Source: Lingula anatina
Lineage: Eukaryota; Brachiopoda; Lingulata; Lingulida; Lingulidae
DNA length: 22,720 nucleotides
NCBI RefSeq assembly: GCF_001039355.2
Contig: NW_019775114.1
Location: forward strand, 132,165 to 154,884
Direction of reading: 5' to 3'
This document shows positions 1 through 9,900 of this stretch, in pieces (the stretch's first letter is position 1; every line of letters begins with the position of its first letter). The position numbers were made by a program, and so were the translations under genes. The notes under the pieces were generated by a model. It was not told the origin of the DNA and ran no database searches. It saw nothing but the letters and a program-made list of their open reading frames with translations.

Positions 1-1044
1 CCCCCCCCCCCCCCCCCCCCCCGGCCATGGGTTGTTACTGGTCAGTAATTAAGAACTAAACCATGAAATTAAATTTTATGTGATAAAATAATAAGCAAAC
101 CTTTCATGGAAAGTTCCATGGCACCAGATTATAGTACTTGTTGTTATTATTTAACAGATGTTAGAACAGTACTGACGGCTGTTCAGGTGAGGGAGGTCTG
201 TTTGAATTCAATGTTAGTTTTTTCCCCAAAAATACTGCTGTTACTTTGTCAGAACGGATTAGAAAATTTGCACTTATGTTTTTTTTTAATGCAACAGCAT
301 TATCTGGTAACAATACAATGTGTAGTTTCAGATTATCATATTGGATAAGAAAAAAATCCCTTGTGTACTGAACCAGCTAATGGATAAGCTGACTAGTGTA
401 CCAGTCTATAGTTATTAATATTGTAAGTGTGGAGAAAGAGGGGATTAAAAAATTACCCACTAAACATGAAGCATTTGTAACCACCCTGTATATATAAACT
501 ACAGTACAGTGTTGCTTTGGTTAATGATTTTGTAATTTTCATGCTCTATTTCAGTGTTGCTAACTGTCAGCTCCAGTGACAGTACCGTGAGTGTCTGGCA
601 CTGTACAGAAGTAATAGTCAGAGATATTGGACAGTGTGCAGGAGCAATTACCGTAGGAAGAATGTGGCCAGACCAGTGAATGAGTCACAGTATTGATGGT
701 GGAATTGATGTCTGAGAAAGCTTGTTGCTGTTGGCTGGAAAGTAAAGCGACCAGACGACAGGGATAGTTTACAATATGGGTAGGTAACACCAAGTAGACA
801 TTGGTTTGATGACCAAGCCAAACTAAGGTTACTTGTTTTCTTGTTTATTTATTTGTTTGTATTGTGTAATTATTTTAAGACAGCAAGCAAATAAAATGCA
901 GCTCTATTGAACCAGCAACACAGGATACGGTATGATAAGTACATTCTTCTGATGGAAGAGAGTAAAATGGTTTTGATGGAAAGATCAATACATAGAGAAC
1001 CACCAGCAGTAAGATTTAATAATAAAGGAATTATTACACACTCT
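1..1044 (+). repeat. ~1.04-kb duplicated sequence, copy A
   Basis: Nearly identical to 1884-2931, with scattered substitutions and small indels, offset about 1885-1888. It begins with a run of 22 C and ends six bases before the single N at 1050. Inside, a block (about 555-793) is open in two frames. On the plus strand, after a strong acceptor at 554, it reads a WD40-like strand SSSDSTVSVWHC, with a possible donor gtgaat at 676. On the minus strand a 77-codon frame ends VPDTHGTVTGADS. Neither is proven to be coding. The copy looks like the allele or paralogue without the foldback insertion. Confidence 0.9.
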
Positions 1045-1200
1045 GTGTCNAAAAAGTTTTCCAAACCTATTTCATCATATTTACCTCATGTAGAAAGTCT
1101 TACAGCACACAACATATTTCAATCACAGTGGTGGCAGGCTGGACAATTGAGATCAACTAGTGACCTGGAAGTGGTAGATAATGAAAGCCATGTGGTGTAA
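907..1200 (+). CDS. Possible terminal coding exon of an unknown upstream gene (interrupted by N)
   Basis: A 97-codon open frame runs across the N at 1050 to a TAA. The part after the N (KKFSKPISSYLPHVESLTAH, then NIFQSQWWQAGQLRSTSDLE) has protein-like composition, but I do not recognise it. The part before the N is kept open in the second copy (from 2795) with two amino-acid changes, until the foldback element disrupts it. No convincing acceptor was found, and continuity across the N is an assumption. Confidence 0.25.
   Translation: MNQQHRIRYDKYILLMEESKMVLMERSIHREPPAVRFNNKGIITHSVXKKFSKPISSYLPHVESLTAHNIFQSQWWQAGQLRSTSDLEVVDNESHVV
1050..1050. other. Single N: assembly gap or join
   Basis: The only ambiguous base in the window, lying where copy A of the 1.04-kb duplication stops. 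It probably marks a contig join, so distances and copy number on either side should not be trusted. Confidence 0.85.
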
Positions 1201-1883
1201 TGTTTCACCAGAGACAGCATATCCTACACTGTAGCACAGTGGCTGCTATAGTAAGCCTTACTCCAACACATGAAAGTTTTGCTTGCTTAGAGCTAAATTA
1301 ATGTCTAATGCCCTTGTCAGTTTATCAGAGAATATTTTCAAAGAAATAATTAGGTTCTTGGTCCCAACATTGCAGTGAATACAGGTGAGAGAAATATATG
1401 GCAGTGCTTGTATAAAACTGAAGTTGTTAAGGTAGTCACTGTACTAGTGTCATGAGTGATGAATGCCAGTGTAAGGGGGTCTGATACATTTTTAAGGCCT
1501 AGATTTAGTAAAATAGCTTTCCCTTATTTCTTATAAGTAAAATACTTATATTTAAGGTGTACTGAATGAGTCCTTAATTGTTTGAACATTTTCCACAATC
1601 ATATTTTCTGTGTCTATATTAAGATATATCCTGCTAAGCCCTTTATTAATGTTTTCCAATTTTGACCTTAAAAGCTATAAAACCTCCAAAATATAAGTAC
1701 CTGACAATGTTAGTTCCTTCTCATTATAAATGAAGACGCTGTTCAAAATGACTCGGGGCCAAGACTTTTAAAAGGGAGGATCTTTCTTAGAAAGAGTGGA
1801 CCATTTATAACGAAATCTTTCTGTACCTAGATAAGTTTTACCCAGGATGGACCTTTTCTTGGAAAAAAGGATGATTCTTTCAA
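1201..1883. other. Single-copy AT-rich spacer between the duplicated copies
   Basis: I see no exon with convincing splice sites, no repeat above background and no canonical AATAAA. It may be 3' UTR of the open frame ending at 1200, or intron or intergenic DNA upstream of TBC1D5. Confidence 0.4.
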
Positions 1884-2931
1884 CCTCCCTCCCCCCCCCC
1901 CCCTTTGACCATGGGCCTGTGACTGGTCAGTAATTAAGAACTAAACCATGAAATTAAATCTTAAGTGGTAAAATAAAAAGCAAACCTTTCATGGAAAGTT
2001 CCATGGCACTAGATTGTAGTACTTATTGTGATAATTTAACAGGTATTAGAACAGTACTGACGGCTGTTCAGGTGAGGGAGATCTGTTTGAATTCAATATT
2101 AGTTTTTTTCCCCCCAAAATGTTGCTGTTACTTTATCAGAACAGATTAGAAAATTTGCACTCATGTTTTTTTTAATGCAATATCATTATCTGGTAACAAT
2201 ACAATGTGTAATTTCAGATTATCAAATTGGATAAGAAAAAAATCCCTAACATACTGAACCAGCTAATGGATAAGTCAACTAGTGTACTAGTCTATATAGT
2301 TATTAATATTGTAAGTGTGGAGAAAAAGGGGATTAAAAAATTACCCACTAAACATGGAGCATTTGTTACCACCCTGTATATATAAACTACAGTACAGTGT
2401 TGCTTTGGTTAATAGTTTTGTAATTTTCATGCTCTATTTCAGTGTTGCTAACTGTCAGCTCCAGTGACAGTACCGTGAGTGTCTGGCACTGTGCAGAAGT
2501 AATAGTCAGAGGTATCGGACAGTGTGCAGGAGCAATTACCATAGGAAGAATGTGGCCAGACCAGTGAATGAGTCACAGTATTGATGGTGGAATTGATGTC
2601 TGAGCAAGCTTGTTGCTGTTGGCTGGAAAGTAAAGCAACCAGACGACAGGGATAGTTTACAAAATGGGTAGGTAACACCAAGTAGACATTGGTTTGATGA
2701 CCAAGCCAAACTAATGTTACCTGTTTTCTTATTTATTTGTTTGTTTATTTGTGTGATTATTTCAAGACAGCAAGCAGATAAAATGCAGCTCTATTGAACC
2801 AGCAATACAGGATACGGTATGATAAGTACATTCTTCTGATGGAAGAGAGAAAAATGGTTTTGATGGAAAGATCAATACATAGAGAACCACCAGCAGTAAG
2901 ATTTAATAATAATGGAATTATTACACACTCA
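1884..2931 (+). repeat. ~1.04-kb duplicated sequence, copy B
   Basis: Second copy, again preceded by poly-C (1884-1903). Homology to copy A ends at the left border of the foldback element at 2934. The WD40-like plus-strand block (2443-2563) and the minus-strand 77-codon frame (2448-2681) are both kept, with a handful of substitutions mixed between silent and replacement. Confidence 0.9.
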
Positions 2932-2933
2932 AT

Positions 2934-3250
2934 GGGAGCATTCACATCGAGAAGAGCCGATGTCTAGTAAGGCCGAGACCTAAATATGACGGACCTACAT
3001 TAAAGGGAAACCCCTTAATCTATTAATAGTCTCTCCGCCTCTCACACGCCCCCCCACATGTCGTCCCTGCAGGTGCACGGTACCTAATTAAATCGCAGCT
3101 CAATTCAACCAGTCGAGGAACAACGGGTGGGGAGCCGTGTGAGAGGGAGAGAGACCACTTCAGGATTAAAAAGTCTTCCTTTCATGTAGGTCCACCATAT
3201 TTAGGTCGCGCCCTTATTAGACCCTGGCTCTTCTTGATGTGAATGCTCCC
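2934..3250. mobile_element. Foldback MITE, 317 bp, long terminal inverted repeats
   Basis: The outer 65 nt on each side (2934-2998 and 3186-3250) are imperfect inverted repeats starting GGGAGCATTCACATC. The complementarity continues with mismatches to near the centre, giving arms of about 140 nt. It is flanked by AAT on both sides (2931-2933, 3251-3253), a possible 3-bp target duplication. Copy A of the surrounding duplication continues across the site without it (ACACACTC then TGTGTC), which fits an empty site. No transposase frame. Its terminal GGGAGCATTC also starts the element at 19786. Confidence 0.85.
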
Positions 3251-3253
3251 AAT

Positions 3254-3491
3254 GTCCCTAGCCCTGCCTGGCCTTGGATCTGTAGATCTGTGTGTGACAC
3301 AGGCAGGTGCTGGAGCCGTGGGGAATAGATGACTTTTCATTATAAGGATCAAATTAGTCTAGAACACAGCCTAGATTTAAATGTTGCCTTTTTATTTCAG
3401 AAACAAGAATGGTTTTTTACTCTATATAGTGTGTTGTAAGGACAATAATATTATGTCAGCATCTAATTGCTGTTATTAATACAAAGTTTAT
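3254..3491. other. Unremarkable AT-rich spacer before the 51-bp array
   Basis: Contains no open frame or splice pair I can support. It probably belongs to an intron or to 5' flanking DNA of TBC1D5. Confidence 0.4.
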
Positions 3492-3871
3492 GCCAGTGGC
3501 AACTACAGAATAAGTATATCTGTGTATTTGATACCTATTCCATCCAGTGGTAACTACAGAATAAGTTTATCTTTGTATTTGATACCTATTCCAGCCAGTG
3601 GCAACTACAGAATAAGTTTATCTTTGTATTTGATACCTATTCCAGCCAGTGGCAACTACAGAATAAGTTTATCTGTGTATTTGATACCTATTCCAGCCAG
3701 TGGCAACTACAGAATAAGTTTATCTGTGTATTTGATACCTATTCCAGCCAGTGGCAACTACAGAATAAGTTTATCTTTGTATTTGATACCTATTCCAGCC
3801 AGTGGCAACTACAGAATAAGTATATCTTTGTATTTGATACCTATTCCAGCCAGTAGCAACTACAGAATAAG
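3492..3871 (+). repeat. 51-bp tandem array (about 7.5 units) overlapping a TBC1D5 acceptor
   Basis: The core (C/T)CCAGTGGCAACTACAG recurs at 3492, 3543, 3594, 3645, 3696, 3747, 3798 and 3849, exactly 51 bp apart. Units are almost identical, so the array is young or homogenised. Each holds tattccag and actacag, possible acceptors. The unit is 17 codons and open, reading YLIPIPASGNYRISLSL repeatedly. The last unit runs into the first TBC1D5 exon. Confidence 0.95.
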
Positions 3872-3966
3872 ACAGAAAGAGAAAACCAAGGCAGGGTCTG
3901 AGGTGTTCCCAACCAAGGAGGATATCATGTCCACTTTGGAGCAGTTTGGAGAGAAGAATAACTCTG
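3850..3966 (+). CDS. TBC1D5: TBC1D5 exon 1 of window (N-terminal region)
   Basis: The donor is gtaaatc at 3967 and the exon leaves a 1-nt overhang that joins exon 2 in frame (G+AG = Glu). The translated end reads EDIMSTLEQFGEKNNSG. Three AGs could be the acceptor: ttccag at 3849, tacag at 3865 or aataag at 3871. The first has the best pyrimidine tract but lies inside the last unit of a 51-bp tandem array. ATG 3927 could be the true start, which would make the N-terminus about as long as in vertebrates. The 5' boundary is therefore uncertain; the 3' boundary is firm. Confidence 0.65.
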
Positions 3967-6900
3967 GTAAATCAAGCATTTTGACATTATTGATATTAGA
4001 TTATGTATAGATTACTAGTGGTTGTTGAACCAGATGATTGCTATTAGAAAAGTTGAGGTAGACCAGCTTTCACTCCAAACTTCTATCTGTGAACCATTCT
4101 TTCCAGTAACACTGAGCTGATAACAAGATATACACAAGTGTCCTTCCATTTATTTTGAAGATGACGTCTGACTGACTTAGTCTATTCAAACAAACATATG
4201 AAATGAAGTTAATAAAATCAATTCTCTTCATAGATGATAATTATTTAGCACAAGCTAAAAATAGTCTTTATACTATAAGGTTTTAATATGAAGAGTATTT
4301 TCAGCTTGTACTAAATAATTACCATCTATGATCCAAATACCAACCTTAGGAACATTTTTGCTCATTAATTGTGTTGTATTGTTCACATTTAGCTTACTTA
4401 ATGAGAACCTCCATATAGACAGCTATATATTACAGTATTTGTGTCATTATTAACTTCCACTTCATCCTATATCTCAGAGTGTGCCCCGCCCACTGATAGC
4501 ACCCCCAGTACCCCAGGGAGACTAGACTACAGCAGCTATGAGCAGATAGACACACCTAATACTGGCTCTAGTATCACTAATTCCTACTGGTAAGTATAGT
4601 CCTAAACCAGCTATGAACAGATAGACACACCCAATACTGGCTCTAGTATCACTAATTCCTACTGGTAGGTATAGCCCTAAACCAGTAGCCTGCTAACCTG
4701 TGGAAAGACCGTTTGCTTGACCAGAACACTGAGAAGTTTTCTACACATTAATAGAATCCATCTGTAATCATAATGTAGGCAGCATTGACAGAGTTATTAT
4801 CTAAAATTAGGTCACCTTGACCCATATTTCAACTAGAAGTAGGTCATACTGACCAAAAAATGTTAATTTGACCCTGTTGACCCATTTCTGCTTTGTTTCC
4901 AGTTCTGAGTGGGAGAGGCTATTTGAGCGTCCAGATTACATGAAGATAGTCAGGCGGCTGGGAGTGGAGGGGCACCTGAGGAGTACACGATTTAGGAGTG
5001 TCATTTGGAAGGTTTATGCAGCCCCCCTCCCCCCTCCCCCTTGTAGTCTTCCCTCAAACTCTTCCTTCCCCAAAATGAAAGTAAAAGAATATTTAATGCG
5101 GAACTCGCTTTTGATTTTTGACAAATATTTTGTTTAGAAAACAAATTCTTTGTTGTACATTAATATTATTCTCAACAGTGTAATTCATATTATTTTTGCA
5201 CAAGGAAATGTCCTTGATAGTGCATCAATTTTTAGAAAAACTGGTACGTGGCAGAGGTGAATATTATACATCTATACACAATGAAAATTTTGCATTACAT
5301 ATTCATTGTATCCATGTCTCACCTTGTCACCTTGTAGCTGTACCTGGAGGTACTTCCAGAAGACCAGGATCAGTGGATAGAGAAGACAAGACAGAAGAGA
5401 CAGGAGTATGAGGACCTCAAAGACAAGGTGAGATGGTAGAATGAAAAGATTGGGGTGAAATCATATCATGAAGTTGTGCTCTGAAACAGACTCCTTTAGA
5501 AAAGCTATAGTTCATTTTGTTATATTTACAAACATTTATCTAAAATTATTTACTAGAATACAAATGCTTTATGATAAATTACCCATTAGACATCTCTGAT
5601 CAGAATATCTTGTGTTCATGTTTCATAAGTTGATCACCAACCCGCGGCAAGGTCAAGCAGAGGACCTGAGTGTGAACAACCCACTGTCACAGGCTGAGGA
5701 GGTATGTAGGTTCAAGGTCCTAGGTCTTAGTCACTGTGACCTGAGTTTGAACAACCCACTGTCACAGGCTGAGGAGGTATGTAGGTTCAAGGTCCTAGGT
5801 CTTAGTCACTGTGACCTGAGTGTGAACAACCCACTGTCACAGGCTGAGGAGGTATGTAGGTCCTAGGTCATAGGTCTTAGTCACTTGAATGTTAAAAGTC
5901 AGCTGAATGTAACAGGTCTAATATGGAAAGTGTGTTTTCAGATTATTAAAGAAGAATTGAAGTCTCATAAAAAAATCAGCATAGAAACAGTATCAGTTCA
6001 ATTGTTTTTAACAAAAAGTGTTAAAAAAAGATTAAAATTTTTAAAATGTCTTGGTAAGATAACTTTATTTAATGATTGAAGTTGAAATGAGATTTGTTTT
6101 TACATTTCAGAGTCCATGGAACCAATTTTTTCTGGACAACGAACTGAGACTGACGATCAAACAAGATGTTATTAGAACGTAAGTTGTATTTCTGGATTAT
6201 GGAAGGAATGTATATCTTTTATTGTACGGAACTTTTGTGTAAAATTTCTTGACTTTTTATCAGTGATGTTTATTTTTTCATTGGGGGTTATTTTGGGTTG
6301 ATAGGATGTGCCTGCAAAATGATTTCCCAGAGATTTGAATGCATCCATTTCAGGTCACAGCATTCGTGTATTGCCAGTTGGTGGCCATAGTGTGGTCTGA
6401 AAGATATTCTCTCTTAATTGATAGCTGCAGTATGGTATTCCACAGCAGGGAGCATTTCTATCTAACTGATGTCTGGATTATCTTATCATTGCAGTTACCC
6501 AAGAATAGAATTTTTCCACTCCAACAAAGTCAGGAACATGATGGTGGACGGGTTGTTTATATATGCCAAGATCAAGCCAGATGTGTCTTATAGACAGGTT
6601 ATTCTCTATTGTCATGTGTATTTGTCCTCTGGCTGCACACACTTAACTAGTCCAGCTTCTCACCAACCTTCTTGAAACAACAGTCTATTTGGTGAACAGT
6701 AATATCTCTGGTTCATGCTAGCAGTTCATAAGCTCACTGCACTTCTGGGATTTCAAATTTAATTAACCAGTTTGTTCAGTCTTATTTTGTCCATGTCAAA
6801 ACATTCCTTTGAGAAGCTGGGTTATTTCAGGTTTGACAGACGATGTCCTCATTGTTAGATGCTGCTGTCACTTGGCAGATATCTCTCAGTTTCTACCTCA

Positions 6901-9900
6901 CTTGGCATGATGCATGTTAGAGATATGTTGTAATGTGCCATATTATTATAATATCTTCTCCCTCTCTGTTTTTATTAGATCTAATTTCCTTTCAGACTCA
7001 AGTTGTTGGTATTAATTTTATGATTTATTTTTTCAGTTCCACTTGGGACTATCCTTTCGAAGTGCTTTCTGTTATGTTTTCAAGTCTTTGTGTATATATT
7101 ATAGAACCCTTAGTTTGTTGCATGTCTTCATTACTGTATGGATAGGCTCTTGACAAGTGTTTGTGGTAGTCTTTGTCCACCAGTGTAGTACAGTGTAGCT
7201 TCCAGCAGTGGAGGGGAGGTTTAAATAGATGATTCCATTCTAAAACTATGTAATAATTGTAACATTCTAAAACATAGAACATTATATGCATTTTTATTTG
7301 AATTATTGATCTATCATATGTTTTAGAACCCCATATGTGTCTGTGTATAATTTTATTCTTGTGTTTCATAGAAGTATGCTTTAACTTCACCTGTCACTTT
7401 GTATGAAAAGAGGACCTAAATTCATCAAAATTTTGCACTGCAGTTTATTTCAGTTGTTTCATTGGATTTCCTTTCTCCCTTATTTATATTATACAAGGTC
7501 CATTCACACTAGGTCACTTAAGACCGAGGCTTGGAATAACTTGCCCAGTAACTGGGCGAGTTCTCTTTGTACGTCAGTATGGATAACAGGGAGAGCCCAC
7601 TCTACCTCTGACATGAAGACCCTGGGTTGGTCAAGCCAGTTGTCTGGTGTAAGATAGTAACATTACCAATCCATATTTGGCCTTGTCTGAATGGACCTGT
7701 AGATTCATTTGTTGTTGTTGTCTGCAGTGGTATTTTCATTGTTTTAGTTTTCCTGAGCTGGAATTTTTCCAGCATGACAAGCACGGTGTTCAACCTATGA
7801 TGGTCAAGATTTTGTTTTGTTTTGCCCGTGCCACAGACTCTAAATACAAGCAGGTTTGTGTTTCAGTTCCATTGGATAACAACAGTAAGTCAGTAACTTG
7901 CAATTAAAGTGAGTCCTTAGGTAAGCACAATAGGTCATTATAGACAATTGGCCCTCGTTTGTTAAACATTCATTTAACCATTTTAAGCTCTAAAATTTCC
8001 AATGAATTCTGTGTAAGAAATGACTTTTGGAAGCTGTGCCTGTAGCCGTGGGTGGGATGTCATGTCATTTTATCTGAGACTGGGTTCCCTTATGTAGATC
8101 AATCTAATGGGATCGATTCATCTCCGAGGGTTTTCTTGCTAAATTGCTTTTAGCTTAAGCAGCTTAGATGTCTGGCATGCCTACTGAAGCTGGTAAATGA
8201 TAATTAATCCCCCCCCCCCCCCACAGCTTCATTAGACGTGACAGACATCTAAGCTGCTTAAGTTGATTGCAATTTAGCTAGAATCTCCAGTTAGTAGGAT
8301 AGGGTCCAGGTACGGTCCCTTAATCTGGACTTAAAGCAATTGAGCGGTGATAGTTGCCTATATTGATTTTTATCTCCATCTGTAAGATCTATATTTATCA
8401 TAGGTGGTTATTGTGTTACGTTATAGAAATAAGGAGGATTTCATGAGAGCAGAAAGAAATTTTGAAGACAGCATAAAAGTCAGGCTCTTAACTAGTCTGT
8501 GATTTCCTCTTTGTTCTAGTTTCATACAAACTGTGTTAGAGCAGCACTTGTGCTTAGTTTCTATGTAAAAACCTGACCAGTGCCATTTTGTCTCTACTTT
8601 ATACTGAAATAAAGTGTGTGTCTTAAATATTTTAAAATGATAGTTATCATAATGATATTTGCTTAAAATCTAAAAAAAAAAAAAAAGAAACCTTCAGTAT
8701 CAAAACATAGGATTTATATGGAAACAAAATGGCACTGATTTTCTTCATGTTGTGTCCCTGTCTGCTTGCTGTCATCAGCTTTCCTTATTATCTTGATTTG
8801 TATTTACTTTATTTATTATCAACATCTAGATATGTAACTATTATAACTATTGTTAATAGCATTTACGAGTTATCCACATAATTAAGAAGCATCAAACATG
8901 ACAGAATATAGGGTTTAGATTTTCAGAGGACACCTCAGAATCTTATAGTTTTCACATTCTCTGGGACTTTATACATAGAATGTCAAAAGATGATACTTTG
9001 GTTATAATTACTGCTTAGAGTAGCATTTATAAATTTTGACAAACAGTTGGGAGACAAATATGAACACAACTTATTTTTGCCTAATTAATCATGAACTATC
9101 TGAACTGTTGAAATTTGACAGAAGGGAAAAATAGACAGTCATGGTTAGTTTGCCTTCCATGTTCATACAAGACATCTCAACAACCCAGCCACTTATCTGT
9201 GAATGTTATATTTCAGGGAATGCATGAACTTCTGGCACCTCTGATATTTGTGCTCCACTGTGATCACCAGGCTTTCCTTCACGCCACTGAGATGGAATCA
9301 GTAGAGTAAGTAGACACTAGTATTATCAAACAAATAGAGCTCAGCACTTCCTTCATGTCACCAAGATGGAATCAGTAGAGTAAGTAGACACTAGTATTAT
9401 CAAACAAATAGAGCTCAGTGCTTCCTTCATGTCAGGGAGATGATGTCAATAGAGTAAGTAGACACTAGTATTATCAAACAAATAGAGCTCAGTACTTCCT
9501 TCATGTCAGGGAGATGAAGTCAGTAGAGTAAGTAGACACAAGGATTAAACAAGCAAACAGAGAATAGTTCCCAGTGAGAGTAAATAAGACCTCTTGAAGA
9601 ATGGTAAGCCTGTAATTGGACAGTTCCAGTGCCCTGTTCTGTACAGTATGTGTGTGTGTATTTAATGGTGCTATGACCATTCACTATTGTGGTTGATTTG
9701 GCATGATTTCTGATATTTGAGCCAGTTTTTAAGATTTTAATTTATGAGATATTTTCAGAACCAACTCTTTTTAATCTTAAAAAACGGTAATGATTATTTT
9801 ATGTAATTGTTTTGTAACTATCTTTTTATTGCAGTCAGTTTCCTGATGATCAAAGGTTTGAGAATTTTTTTTTTTTATTCTGTTAAATGACCACATCAGC

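Noticed and set aside
1-22. Poly-C at the window start as a telomere-like or cloning artefact
   Set aside because: The same kind of C-run occurs at 1884-1903 and 8208-8222 within ordinary sequence, so it is a common simple repeat of this genome.
106-348. 80-codon plus-strand frame in copy A
   Set aside because: Not kept open in copy B and low-complexity at its end. A 29-nt potential exon within it (126-198 region) joins out of frame with the next candidate.
3492-3871. Resemblance to a CRISPR-type array
   Set aside because: Units are contiguous and uniform with no unique spacers, and the DNA is clearly eukaryotic.
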